Below, piece after piece: positions 11,822 through 21,673 of a stretch of DNA of 64,000 bases (position 1 is the stretch's first letter; every line of letters begins with the position of its first letter). Made by a program: the position numbers and the translations under genes. The stretch lies in NCBI GenBank assembly GCA_963924555.1, contig OZ004587.1:1302001-1366000 (forward strand). Direction: 5' to 3'. The notes beneath the pieces were generated by a model, which saw only the letters and a list, made by a program, of their open reading frames with translations, was not told the DNA's origin and made no database searches. The DNA is from Crambe crambe (taxonomy: Eukaryota; Porifera; Demospongiae; Poecilosclerida; Crambeidae).

Positions 11822-11822
<1 letters not shown>

Positions 11823-12171
11823 CTCAAAATGCACATAGGCATTAGTATATGCAAAACAGATGCTGCATGTCAACTAAGTATTAATAACACCTACTATATA
11901 GCTAAGTATTAACATCACAGAATGGTTAATTAAGTATTAGTAACACCTAACTCAGCAGTTAGCTTGGCTCTACTATGGCACAGAGGAGAATTCATCGCTC
12001 CAATTCAGTTCTCAGGTAACTATCGATGTAAGATTGCATATGTACATTATAATAAAAATTATTGTATTTGCAAGTGATGATGCTGGTCCATCTTCAGAGA
12101 CCTCAATCACAAGCACTGATGCCACTGCATAGGCGGTAGAACAGATAAGGCCAGTCAGGCCCAGGCCTGAC

Positions 12172-12396
12172 CAATATTTTGGGAAAAACAAGATTAATTA
12201 TTAAGTGCCTATCAATCAATAATAAAATATTTTGGGATTAATTATTATGTGGCTATCAATCAATAATAAAATATTTTGGGATTAATTATTATGTGGCTAT
12301 CAATCAATAATAAAATATTTTGGGATTAATTATTATGTGGCTATCAATCAATAATAAAATATTTTGGGATTAATTATTATGTGGCTATCAATCAAT
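12172..12396 (+). repeat. 44-bp VNTR, about five copies
   Basis: Unit ATTAATTATTATGTGGCTAT followed by CAATCAATAATAAAATATTT and TGGG, nearly identical between copies; the first copy is slightly diverged. Confidence 0.95.
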
Positions 12397-13297
12397 AACT
12401 TAAATACATATGATGCTCAAGTATAGCAAACTGTAGAACTTCGGTGTTCTGGGGAATTTGTTTCAATTTTGGGCTTGACCAATCGAATCTTGCTTCCAAC
12501 ACCTCTGCACTGTTGAGCCAGTTGATGGTACATTGGTATCCAAAAATGGGTGTGGTTAAGGAAAGTGGGCGTGGTCAGCTAAAAATTTTCCCCGCGCGCG
12601 GATCAGCACACATACATCAGCCCCCCCACCAGAAAACATCTTCTTACGCCCCTGCATTGAAGCCATCTTTGATCTCGAACTCGTGCGTAAACTAACACGT
12701 GCACGCTCAAAGGGCATGCATGTGATGACATAACATGATGATCTCAAAATTCCACCTGTTATGGCAACTATACACCAAACCCTTTCCCTCCCCCGCCCCC
12801 AAGAAAAAGGAGGTAAAGGGTCGGCTACGCCAGACCAGGTTAGTTGCTGGATTCCTCCTTCTTCTCTATTTCTGGATAAATCCACTCCAGCTACGATCTT
12901 TTGTAATTTTCAATCCTCAAAAGAGTGGATGTAAAAGGAGACACTATGGAGCACAATACTCGACCAACTTAATTATTGGAAGCCATTTTTCGATAATACG
13001 CATGTGCATGTAGATATCCAATTATATGAAAATTGATTATAATAATACTCAGCTAGCTCTAGATAGGGATTTATATCACCAATCCATCTACCGGTAGATT
13101 CTATTTCAGATTTTATCTGCATCTTTGACCTCCAAGTATAGCTCAACACTAACACTTCAAGCCTTGACTCACTGATAAATAATCATTAGGCTACTATGCT
13201 ATTGGAGAACTATTCTCCCCTGCATACACATTGAAGAATAAACTCTATACATAAAAATAAAAAACCATAAAAGAGAGAAAAAAAAGACCAGAAGGGA

Positions 13298-13575
13298 AAA
13301 AACATTTCCGTGAAATGAAAAAAATGTAGGGATGATCAGTGCTCAAAAAGGTAAGGAAACAAGGGTATGAATGAAGGATGGAAATGGGGTCAATCTTTGT
13401 TCTGTAGATCCAGCCAACAATCTCTCTATTATCTGAAACTACCAATGTATATGTAGGGATTGTTGGCTGGATATACAGAACATAGATTGATCCCATTTCC
13501 ATCCTTCATCCCTACCCTCTTTTTTGAGCAATGGTCATCCTTACATTTTTCATTTCACAGAAATATTTTTTCTAT
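13298..13575. repeat. Terminal hairpin of the long repeat element
   Basis: AAACATTTCCGTGAAATGAA... pairs with ...TTTCATTTCACAGAAATATT. Inner arms contain TGTTGGCTGGATATACAGAA. The same hairpin lies at 41,500-41,760. The following stretch, 13,580-14,940, shows no gene or clear repeat. Confidence 0.8.
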
Positions 13576-14964
13576 ACTTGTACAATGGGGATGTGATAGA
13601 ATTCGTTGAAATTTGAAAGAGGTACAAAGATCCATAATGGTGATGAAGGATGAACACTGTCCTGTAAGTCTGTTGAAAAATACCTCCCTACACACACTCG
13701 GTCTGATGAGAATTTCTCCATTTTTCCATCAACTTTTACAGAAAAGAACTAGTTAGAGTGAATTCATAATGTTGCATGTAGCCATGAAAGATGTGATAAA
13801 TACCCACCCTGTTGGGAATTCATCATGTTCTACCTGAATTGCAAACTCGTGAATTATTATTTATGTGACTATTTTATACTCTGAAAATTTCAAATGTATT
13901 GTGCTTTATCTCAGATGACTCCAACCAAGAACAAAAATCCATGAAATATATGCTGTAATATACCTCCATGGGAAGGGACAAAATAGATGCGCACACCACA
14001 AAATAACAAATTAGTGTGGACACAATACTTTGTCATCCACTTGCAGATGAAATTTGCACAAACTGGCATGCAATTATGTAAATGCATGTAGATGCGCTAT
14101 GTAAATGTGCAAACATAACTTAGCATATAGAAGAAGTAACTTCTTATGGTGTGCTGAAAAATACCCAAAATTGGTGGACATTAATTCTAATTGAACAAGC
14201 AGCTGCGAAATATCTAACAGTGGCGGATCCAGGATTTTCTAAAGGGTACTTCTTATTAGTGTGTGTCTGGATGTGAATTAATAAGATGGGTACTTCTTAA
14301 GAAGTAAAAGAAACACCTTAAATCCACCACTGTCTAAGCTGCTATGGTGTGATCCATCTGTCCCACTGAGTCAGTTTGGACATGGTTATAGGTCACTGCA
14401 GTATTCAATCAACCTCTAGCTCTGAAAAAACTAGAACACAATTATTATTTAAAATGTGCCATATAGCATGAAATATTTGGTAAGTTTTTCATGTATGTGT
14501 GGCAGAACATTCATAGACCCTTTACCTCTTTAATTATCTGTTAAACCCTTTACCATATATTGTATCAAGCCGCCATTTGCATTTAGTTATTCTGTTGTGA
14601 TTATTCATCTACTGTAATCCACCAATCATCTGTGATAGTTATAGCATTGGAGGAAGTGCTATATGTGTAATATAGCATGAAAAGTGTGGTCAAGAGGCCA
14701 ATATAGCACTAGGCAAAGATGAGTGCTATATTGTGCCTGCATACATGGGTGGATTTACAAAGGAGCTGTACCACACTACATCTATGAGGACATAAGGTGG
14801 TATCAGAGAGTATGATAAGTAGGGCGCAGTGTGTTTGACACTCTGTATATGGACTCTCCCACCCTGGTATTAGAGGCACACAAAAATTGCTTACTTCACG
14901 ATATGTCTGGCCAGGCATCAGTGCAGATATTTGCAGGTGGACTCACACCTTCCTCCAGTGCCAG

Positions 14965-15475
14965 TGATCCAAGGTACGCAGACACATTACTGCACCATTA
15001 GCCACCTTTGCAACCCCTGATAACCATTTTGACATGGTTCATATTGACCTTGTTGGTCCACTTCCTCCTTCCTAAGGCTGTGTGTACATCCTCACTTGCA
15101 TTGACCATTTCACCCATTGGCCAGAAGCCATTCCGCTAGCAGACAGTACAGTAGAGAGTGTGGCCTGAGTATTCTTCAAACATGGATTTCACATTTTGGG
15201 ATTCCATTATTAGTGACAACAGACAGTTTCAATCTGAACAATTTACTCAGCTGCTTGGAACCAAGCACTTGCACACTACATCCTATCATCCCATTGCAAA
15301 TGGTCTCATTGAACGTTTCCACCGCCATTTGAAGTCTGCTCTAAAAGCTCAACCACAACCAGAACGCTGGACAGATGTTTTACAACTGAACTGGTCCTCG
15401 TGGTCAGCAATGGAGGACGACCTGCAGGGTACAGCTGCTGAGCTGATCTATGGCACAAGTTGACATCTTCAACTG
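14965..15475 (+). pseudogene. Decayed Ty3/gypsy integrase fragment
   Basis: Across several stops one reads the integrase core in pieces: FDMVHIDLVGPLPPS (first Asp), ILTCIDHFTHWPEAIPLADS, SHFGIPLLVTTDS, a degenerate second-Asp region (ISDNRQF), then LLGTKHLHTTSYHPIANGLIERFHRHLK with the catalytic Glu, and GTAAELIYGT. No LTRs or RT nearby. An older and different family from the element at 16.5-21.7 kb, and on the opposite strand. Confidence 0.85.
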
Positions 15476-15779
15476 GTGAGTTTTTCACAAGGATGTGGAC
15501 TATGTAGTCAAGCTGAAGACCATCATGTAGACTCTACATGCTACTCCAACCCGTCACACAGTTAAAAAATTATTCATGTAATAATGTGCTATTATCTCTA
15601 CAGTGTAAGTTTTCATACACAAACAAGCATCTAAATAAATTTGGCAACTGGGTGAAAGCATGGATTTTTTTTTCATTTTGAAATAATTAATTGTGAAGAC
15701 TTAAAATCCCCTGCCAACACCTTCCAAAGTAATGGACTTGAGATTTCCCAGAACTTTCTAAGAATTGTGAGTTCTGTGG

Positions 15780-16523
15780 ACTGGAAGCATTACCTGTAAA
15801 TGTAGTGTATCAAGGCAAGCAAATTGCTGATTTATTTATTAAAAAAGGCCAAGTTCAAGTTGCATAAATCATGCCCTCTTAAATTTGCTCCATCAAAACT
15901 CTTGAAAGCTAGGGACCAAAGGGGAAAAAACGTCAGGATCCCAACAACTAAGAAGATCAAAACGTCAGGCAGTTGCTTTTGCTCCCAAGCATCAGGTAAA
16001 TCACAACAATGAAACTAGACCATGAGCTTCGCTATAGACATGGAAGATACTTCAATGTTAGCCAGAATTTCTGGACAGAAAGTATCATTCAAGAACAAAT
16101 GCAGAAGTCACACATGAGCAGCCACAGATGAAGATAGACCTTTACTTGCAAGAGCATTTGCTGAGTTATTATGCTATAGCTATTGAAAGTTGTGTGGAGA
16201 ATGGCGGCTATATTTTTAAACTTAGTGAATTGCATTGCCTTTATATCTAGATGAAATAATAAATAATGCTGCATAGATAAAAGAACTAGGCTGTTACTAG
16301 ACTACTTTTCTGATGAATGCCAAGAGCAATCTGATGGAAATGAAGGCCTGCCTGAAGAAACTGTTAAAAGAAGCTATGAAAGCTCTATCTATGGCCAAGA
16401 TAGTATAAAATCTATCCAATGAAAAAAAATTGGATGGGATAGTTTTTACTTTTCTGGTAATATTTTCCATTGAAATGTCAGGAGAATTTAGTACAATAAC
16501 ATTGATCACAATCTTTCTTCCAG
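15780..16523 (+). pseudogene. Broken Cys-tailed repetitive-element ORF, left part
   Basis: Coding-like pieces with frameshifts (LPVNVVYQGKQIAD, LDHELRYRHGRYFNVSQNFW, DECQEQSDGNEGLPEETVK). It stops at the retroelement insertion site and appears to resume at 21,674. No recognised domain. Confidence 0.3.
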
Positions 16524-16528
16524 GGTTC
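16524..16528. other. Target site duplication GGTTC, left
   Basis: Matches GGTTC at 21,674-21,678. A 5-bp duplication is the usual size for Ty3/gypsy integrases. Confidence 0.9.
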
Positions 16529-16826
16529 TGTCAGGAACTCTCGTCAACAATGCACCACAAGTAGCGAGCAGATGCAGCTTTTAAAATGTTATTATAGTAA
16601 ATGTTACAAAAAACAACAGAACTACTCTGATCTCTCCTAGATCAGCTAGCTATCTCTCTACTTTTCGAATCCAATCATCCACACACACAGAAAGTTCTAG
16701 ACATACATCAAAGAGTCCACACATTAGCACAACATAACTTCACATGACACACAGAAGTAACAATTAAACACAGACATAAGTGTTAATCCACAGTTGGGAT
16801 TGCATGTCAGGGGTGTTATCCTGACA
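16529..16826 (-). repeat. 3' LTR (left copy)
   Basis: Begins TGTCAGGAACTC and ends ATCCTGACA on the + strand, with TG...CA ends; 298 bp. Confidence 0.95.
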
Positions 16827-17133
16827 TCTCCCCCTCCTTCAAGTCGGCAATAGTGGGGGCAGAATTTTCTCGAGAGAGTCCATCCGCATTTCCATTTTGT
16901 CTTCCTGGTCGGTGATTGATGGAGAAATCGTATGGCTGGAGGTAAAGGCTCCACCTTGACAGTCTCCCATTACTGTCTCTCATCTTGTGTAAGTATTCCA
17001 ATGATCTGTGATCAGTTTGTACTTGGAAATGTCTTCCTTCTAAGTAAACTCGGAAGGTTCGTATGCCTTCCACAACCGCAAGACACTCCTTCTCGACAGC
17101 AGCGTATCGTCTCTCCCTTGGTAGTAGTTTTCA
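16816..17133 (-). CDS. RNase H region of the Gmr1-like pol
   Basis: Continues the RT frame after a TGA at 17,131-17,133. Reads KLLPRERRYAAVEKECLAVV, then FQVQTDHRSLEYLH, RLSRWSLYLQPYDF and INHRPGRQNGNADGLSR, the RNase H core and the usual end of the Ty3/gypsy RH. It degrades the RNA strand of the RNA:DNA hybrid during reverse transcription. The terminal stop (TAA, 16,816-16,818) lies 11 bases inside the LTR. The internal TGA replaces a position that is usually basic in relatives, and TGA can arise from CGA by C-to-T change. Confidence 0.9.
16827..16840 (-). promoter_or_regulatory. Polypurine tract
   Basis: On the - strand GAAGGAGGGGGAGA abuts the 3' LTR, the expected plus-strand primer site. 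Confidence 0.85.
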
Positions 17134-18126
17134 TGATGCAAATGCCACTGGATGCTCTTCTCCTTGATCATCCACTTGTGTTAGCACAGATCCAATTCCC
17201 AGGTCTGACGCATCGGTTTGTAATATGAATGGTATGGAGAAATCTGGGTTTCTCAGTATCGGTTCAGCTGTCAGTCGTTTCTTCAGCTCTACAAATGCTT
17301 TGTTTTGCTCCTCTTTCCATTCAACTTTGTTTGAAGCTGAGGCCTTCGTCAGGTCAGATAGAGGTGCTGTGATAGTGGCAAAATCCTTGATAAATCTTCT
17401 ATAGTAGCCTGCAAGTCCGAGGAAGGCTCTGACCTCCTTCTTTGTCTGAGGCCTCTTGAAATTTCGAACAGCTTCGATTTTGCAGATTTCAGGACGAACC
17501 TTGCCTTCACCTACAACATGTCCGAGATAATTACAACAGTTCTTGGCAAATTGGCATTTCTTCTCTTTAATTCTTAAGCCAGCTTTTCTCAAATTCTGAA
17601 AAACATATGTGAGGTGTTGTACATGTTGCTCCCAGGTGTCACTGTGAATGATAACATCATCCAAGTATGCAGCTGCAAATTGGTGAACATCTTCCAGAAC
17701 TTTGTCCATCAGATGCTGGAAGGTTGAGGGTGCTCCCATTAATCCAAAGGGCATCGTTGTGAACTCATACTTCCCAAATGGGGTGATGAAAGCCGTCTTC
17801 TTTTGACTTTCCTTCTCAACCGGTACTTGCCAATAACCTTTTGTGAGGTCTAACGCCGTGATGTATTTGGCATTTCCCAGACGGTCGATCAGTTCCTCTA
17901 CTCTGGGTATGGGGTATGGATCGGCTTTGGTAACGTGGTTCAACCTTCTAAAGTCAACACACAGTCGTTTGGAGCCATCTTTTTTGGGTACTAGGATGAT
18001 TGGTGCAGCCCATTCGCTAGTTGATGGCACAATGATTCCTTGTGTCAGCATCTCTTTGATTTCTTCTCTCAAGGTGTCTCTTAGTGCTTGGGGAATCCTG
18101 TAAGGCGGCAGCCTGACTGGGCTCGC
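17131..18126 (-). CDS. Reverse transcriptase of the Gmr1-like element
   Basis: Reads on in frame from the TAG at 18,127-18,129 (ASPVRLPPYRIP...). RT blocks: GIIVPSTSEWAAPIILVPKK, LCVDFRRLN, ITALDLTKGYWQVPV, TMPFGLMGAPSTFQ, the catalytic YLDD box at 17,657-17,668, NYLGHVV and FLGLAGYYRRFI. It copies element RNA into DNA. All catalytic residues are present; ends at an in-frame TGA before RNase H. Confidence 0.95.
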   Translation of the reverse strand, partial: ASPVRLPPYRIPQALRDTLREEIKEMLTQGIIVPSTSEWAAPIILVPKKDGSKRLCVDFRRLNHVTKADPYPIPRVEELIDRLGNAKYITALDLTKGYWQVPVEKESQKKTAFITPFGKYEFTTMPFGLMGAPSTFQHLMDKVLEDVHQFAAAYLDDVIIHSDTWEQHVQHLTYVFQNLRKAGLRIKEKKCQFAKNCCNYLGHVVGEGKVRPEICKIEAVRNFKRPQTKKEVRAFLGLAGYYRRFIKDFATITAPLSDLTKASASNKVEWKEEQNKAFVELKKRLTAEPILRNPDFSIPFILQTDASDLGIGSVLTQVDDQGEEHPVAFAS

Positions 18127-21100
18127 CTATCCCGTGTCCACACTATGCTCAATAACATCTGTTCTTCCCGGTATGTCGCTAATAACATCTGCAAACTCCT
18201 TTTTTAGCTCCTTGAGATCTCTCTGCTGGTTGGGAGAAAGTTGATTACTACTTGTCTTTTCTTCTTGGTTGTCATTCCAGGTCAATGGTTCGACATCTTC
18301 ACACTCTGCTGCAAGTAACACTGCTGGGACTGGCGAATTCCACTGTTTGAGGGCGTTCACGTGGAAAGTTCGTTTCCTCTTCTTGTGATCTGTCATGTCT
18401 ACCTCGTAAGTGACGTCTGACTTCTTCTGTAGGATAGGGTACGGCCCTAGCCACTCTGTCAGCAACTTGTTCTGCTTCTTGGGGAGGAAGACTAGCACCA
18501 TATCTCCCTCTTTGAAATCTCGGGTGGTTGTTTTCCTGTCATGGTACTTCTTGTGTTGAGTTTTGGCTTTCTGTTCATTCTCTCTCATTGACTCTCGCAC
18601 TCGTTCCATTCTTTCTCTGAGCAGCCTCAGGTATTCCACGACTGGTACTGGATCTGTAGTATCTTCTTTCCAACGTTCTACAAGTTCATCCAGTCCATCT
18701 CTCATTTCCTTGCCATAGACGAGTTCGTAGGGTGAATATCCGGTTGAAGCATGTTCTGTTCCTCTGTAGGCCCACATCAGGTATGGCAGGCATAGGTCCC
18801 AATCTTCTGTCGACTTGTCAACCAACTTCCTTAGTGTCTTCTTCAATGTAGCATTAAATCTTTCGACCATGCCATCCGTCTCAGGGTGGTACGCACTAGT
18901 CCTGATATGTTTGACTCCTGTCAGAGCGTGAAATTTTTCCATCAGCTTGGAGGTGAAATTGGAGCCGTTGTCTGTTAAGATTTCATCTGGAATTCCTACT
19001 CTGGCAAATACTTCAATGAGAGTTCTTGCAACTGTCTCACTGTCAACCATCTTCAATGGAAATGCTTCAGGCCATTTGGTTGCGTAATCCATGATGACTA
19101 ACACGTACTTATTTCCTCTCTTTGTCCTTTTTAGAGGGCCAAAAACATCCATGGCTATTCTTCGGAAAGGTACATCAATCACGGGCAGTGGCTGGAGTGG
19201 TACCCTCATACTCTTCACTGGGTTTGCTTTCTGGCATTTTGGACAAGATTTGCACACCTGGGCGACGTCCTTCCTGATTCCTGGCCAGTTGAATCTGGTG
19301 TTCAGTCGGCTGAGTGTTCTCTTCCTTCCAAAGTGTCCAGCAATTGGAGTAGAATGAGCCATCTTGAGGACTTCCTCACGACATACCTGTGGAAGAACAA
19401 GAAGTGGGTTAAGTGAGTGAACATCTGAGTCAGGGTCCTCTTTGTGTTGGATAAGCAGGCCATCTTTCCAGCAGTAGAGTCCTTTGCCATCGTCTGCCTG
19501 TCTCCTAGTGTCTTTCAAGGTAGGATCCTCTCTCTGCAAGGCAGCTAGCTTGTCTTTGTCAATAGTCTCAGGTCGCTGCTTAGTAGCCTCTTTCACCCTA
19601 GTGAACTCCTGCCTCTGTTGCCTCTTCTCTGCTCTGGTCAGTTTCTTTTTGTCTTTGGAAACCTGCATGAAAAGAGAAGGGTCCAGTTTGTAGAGATCAC
19701 CCAGATTACTGTCAGCAAGTTCCACACTTTCTCGTTCAACATTTGAATGTTCAGCAGCTTCCGAATCATCTCGATAGATTCTGTCCTCAGCACCCGAATT
19801 TCTGAGGTCCGACTCTGAGAGTTCATATCTCTCCATAGTGTCATCTTCTAGCAATGGTTCCGGGTGTACTTCATCTTCCGCTTCTCTCTGCCTGGCTTCC
19901 ATATCTTCTTGTTCTTGTTTTCGGGTCTGTGCTCTCGTTACCACCAAAGCACTGTCATAATTCCTGGCTGCCATCATTAGAAGTTTTGGGAAGTCTGGAA
20001 TATCATTCCCCAAAAGTGCATCAAGTTCAATTGAGTCCGACACCGCAACCGTCAAATCGTACTGCTTTCCTTCCACTTCAATCTTGGCTCTTGCCATTGG
20101 TAATTGGACCAGGTTGTCACTCGCTGTCTTGAACAACCTCTTCCAGCCCAACATATCCTTATCTGTCAACATCCTTGGGTGGACAAACGTACGGGTAGCT
20201 CCACTATCAAGCAGTAGCTTCTTAGAAGGCTTTCCATTCACCTTGCCCTCCATCTGCCATCGAGTTTGGTCTCCATTCTCTCGGTCTTGTCCTCCATAGT
20301 TGATAGTTTCAGCTGCTTCTGGGCACCGTGCCTTGATGTGACCCCACTTCTGGCAGTTGAAACACTTGGGCCCTCGCTCACGGTCCCATTTCTTTTCTCC
20401 GCTGCTCTCTCCATCTTTCGACTTCTTCAACTTCTCCTTCCCTTGGAACTTAGAATGTCCTTCAGATTTGAGATTTGCTTCCTTTCCCTTATCATCTGGA
20501 TGATTGCTTCTTCCTTGCCACTTGGTTCTGCCATTTCTTTCATCAGCTATCCAAGCACTTTCATGGGCACAGATGGACTTCAGTAGGTCGTCAAATGTCT
20601 TGTGTTGAAGTTCCCTCATCCTAACTTGTAGTCTTGTGGGCAGTTGTTGCAGTAACCTCTCCAGCAACATCAAGGTGTAAGCATCCATATCTCTTGCTTG
20701 TAACCAGTGATCAAACTGGAGTTTCACCCAACGACCCCATTGCTTTGGATTCTTCCGATCATAAGTATTGTCCAAGAATCGCAATCTGTACACATCTGCA
20801 GACACACTGTAGGCCTCAAGCACCTGTGTCTTCACTGTTTCGTACATTTGTTTCGCTTCGGCATCCAGCTTGGAATAGGCTAACAATCCCTTTCCTGACA
20901 GCACAGTTACAAGCTGACTTGTCCATCTCTCCTTGGGCCATTTTTCTGATGTTGCAGTTGCCTCAAAACCCTCAAGGAATGCCTCAATATCATCACTTTC
21001 CTCAACAAATTTGTGCAACTTTGCACGAGGCATAGTTGGGTCCTTTGGTTCCTCTGTTCTTCTCAAAAACAATTCCATCAGCTTCTCCTGTCTTTGTTGC

Positions 21101-21357
21101 ATCTCTTGCTCCCATTCGTGGCGTCTTTCTTCTTCTCGTTCCAGTCGTCTAGCCTCTTCCTCTTGGCATTTTTCTGCTTCCGAACGTCGACGTTCTTCTT
21201 CTTGCTCCAAGCGTCGAGCCTCCTCCTCTCGGCGCTTTTCTTCCTCCAAACGTCGTCTTTCATCCTGGACTTTCAACATCTCCATAAACATCGCCATCAT
21301 CTCTGTTGACTCATGTTGAGCTGTAGCCTTCCGTGTCCTTCTGGGTTCTTCGGTCAT
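18127..21357 (-). CDS. Gag-protease-integrase polyprotein of the Gmr1-like element
   Basis: 1,076 residues. A Glu/Arg-rich coiled coil (about 20-95) is followed by a capsid-like segment (YRLRFLDNTYDRKNPKQWGR ... LMLLERLLQQLPTRLQVRMR) whose spacing recalls the vertebrate SCAN domain. Then a CCHC knuckle CFNCQKWGHIKARC (20,322-20,367), a retropepsin LLLDSGATRTFV (DSGA at 20,191-20,208), an integrase H2C2 finger (HSTPIAGHFG...CKSCPKCQ) and the DDE core (MDVFGP, TDNGSNF, SAYHPETDGMVERFN), and a GPY-type module (LGPYPI). The frame ends at TAG 18,127-18,129 just before RT. Whether that stop is programmed or a mutation is undecided. Confidence 0.95.
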   Translation of the reverse strand: MTEEPRRTRKATAQHESTEMMAMFMEMLKVQDERRRLEEEKRREEEARRLEQEEERRRSEAEKCQEEEARRLEREEERRHEWEQEMQQRQEKLMELFLRRTEEPKDPTMPRAKLHKFVEESDDIEAFLEGFEATATSEKWPKERWTSQLVTVLSGKGLLAYSKLDAEAKQMYETVKTQVLEAYSVSADVYRLRFLDNTYDRKNPKQWGRWVKLQFDHWLQARDMDAYTLMLLERLLQQLPTRLQVRMRELQHKTFDDLLKSICAHESAWIADERNGRTKWQGRSNHPDDKGKEANLKSEGHSKFQGKEKLKKSKDGESSGEKKWDRERGPKCFNCQKWGHIKARCPEAAETINYGGQDRENGDQTRWQMEGKVNGKPSKKLLLDSGATRTFVHPRMLTDKDMLGWKRLFKTASDNLVQLPMARAKIEVEGKQYDLTVAVSDSIELDALLGNDIPDFPKLLMMAARNYDSALVVTRAQTRKQEQEDMEARQREAEDEVHPEPLLEDDTMERYELSESDLRNSGAEDRIYRDDSEAAEHSNVERESVELADSNLGDLYKLDPSLFMQVSKDKKKLTRAEKRQQRQEFTRVKEATKQRPETIDKDKLAALQREDPTLKDTRRQADDGKGLYCWKDGLLIQHKEDPDSDVHSLNPLLVLPQVCREEVLKMAHSTPIAGHFGRKRTLSRLNTRFNWPGIRKDVAQVCKSCPKCQKANPVKSMRVPLQPLPVIDVPFRRIAMDVFGPLKRTKRGNKYVLVIMDYATKWPEAFPLKMVDSETVARTLIEVFARVGIPDEILTDNGSNFTSKLMEKFHALTGVKHIRTSAYHPETDGMVERFNATLKKTLRKLVDKSTEDWDLCLPYLMWAYRGTEHASTGYSPYELVYGKEMRDGLDELVERWKEDTTDPVPVVEYLRLLRERMERVRESMRENEQKAKTQHKKYHDRKTTTRDFKEGDMVLVFLPKKQNKLLTEWLGPYPILQKKSDVTYEVDMTDHKKRKRTFHVNALKQWNSPVPAVLLAAECEDVEPLTWNDNQEEKTSSNQLSPNQQRDLKELKKEFADVISDIPGRTDVIEHSVDTG

Positions 21358-21373
21358 CCCACCGCTGCCACCA
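21356..21373 (-). promoter_or_regulatory. Primer binding site
   Basis: On the - strand TGGTGGCAGCGGTGGGAT lies two bases after the 5' LTR. Its complement ends in ...CCGCTGCCACCA and looks like a tRNA 3' end with CCA. The gag ATG (21,357-21,355) overlaps it. The primer tRNA is not identified. Confidence 0.8.
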
Positions 21374-21375
21374 AA

Positions 21376-21673
21376 TGTCAGGAACTCTCGTCAACAATGC
21401 ACCACAAGTAGCGAGCAGATGCAGCTTTTAAAATGTTATTATAGTAAATGTTACAAAAAACAACAGAACTACTCTGATCTCTCCTAGATCAGCTAGCTAT
21501 CTCTCTACTTTTCGAATCCAATCATCCACACACACAGAAAGTTCTAGACATACATCAAAGAGTCCACACATTAGCACAACATAACTTCACATGACACACA
21601 GAAGTAACAATTAAACACAGACATAAGTGTTAATCCACAGTTAGGATTGCATGTCAGGGGTGTTATCCTGACA
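21376..21673 (-). repeat. 5' LTR (right copy)
   Basis: 298 bp, same ends as the left LTR and nearly identical throughout. Would carry the element promoter. Confidence 0.95.

Larger units (their letters stand above)
11335..12837 (+). mobile_element. Non-autonomous TIR DNA transposon, nested insertion with 9-bp target duplication
   Basis: Terminal inverted repeats of about 60 bp start TAGTCTGGCGTAGCCGACCC and include TTTTTCTTGGGGGCGGGGGA. Flanks are GGTAAGTTG (11,326-11,334) and GGTTAGTTG (12,838-12,846), 8 of 9 matching. The interior holds a C29 run, a 44-bp VNTR and an inner inverted pair (GGGCGTAAGAAG near 11,758 and CTTCTTACGCCC near 12,641), perhaps another nested element. No transposase. 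A 9-bp duplication would fit Mutator-like elements. Confidence 0.75.
11113..13575 (+). mobile_element. Long repeat element, copy L (interrupted)
   Basis: 11,113-11,325 matches the 245-bp tandem unit at 40.0-41.0 kb. 12,847-13,575 matches 41,020-41,760 (TTTCTGGATAAATCCACTCC..., CCAATCCATCTACCGGTAGA..., then the terminal hairpin). The two parts are split by the TIR element at 11,335-12,837. No coding capacity; probably non-autonomous. Confidence 0.75.
16529..21673 (-). mobile_element. Ty3/gypsy LTR retrotransposon of Gmr1 gene order (gag-PR-INT-RT-RH)
   Basis: A 5,145-bp element read on the - strand with 298-bp LTRs, target duplication, primer binding site, polypurine tract and all pol domains. 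Integrase lies upstream of reverse transcriptase, unlike most Ty3/gypsy elements (PR-RT-RH-INT) and as described for Gmr1 from cod. The LTRs differ at only one position that I could find (G at the left copy, A at the right, in CAGTT[G/A]GGATTGC context), so insertion is recent. Two in-frame stops split pol. Confidence 0.95.
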
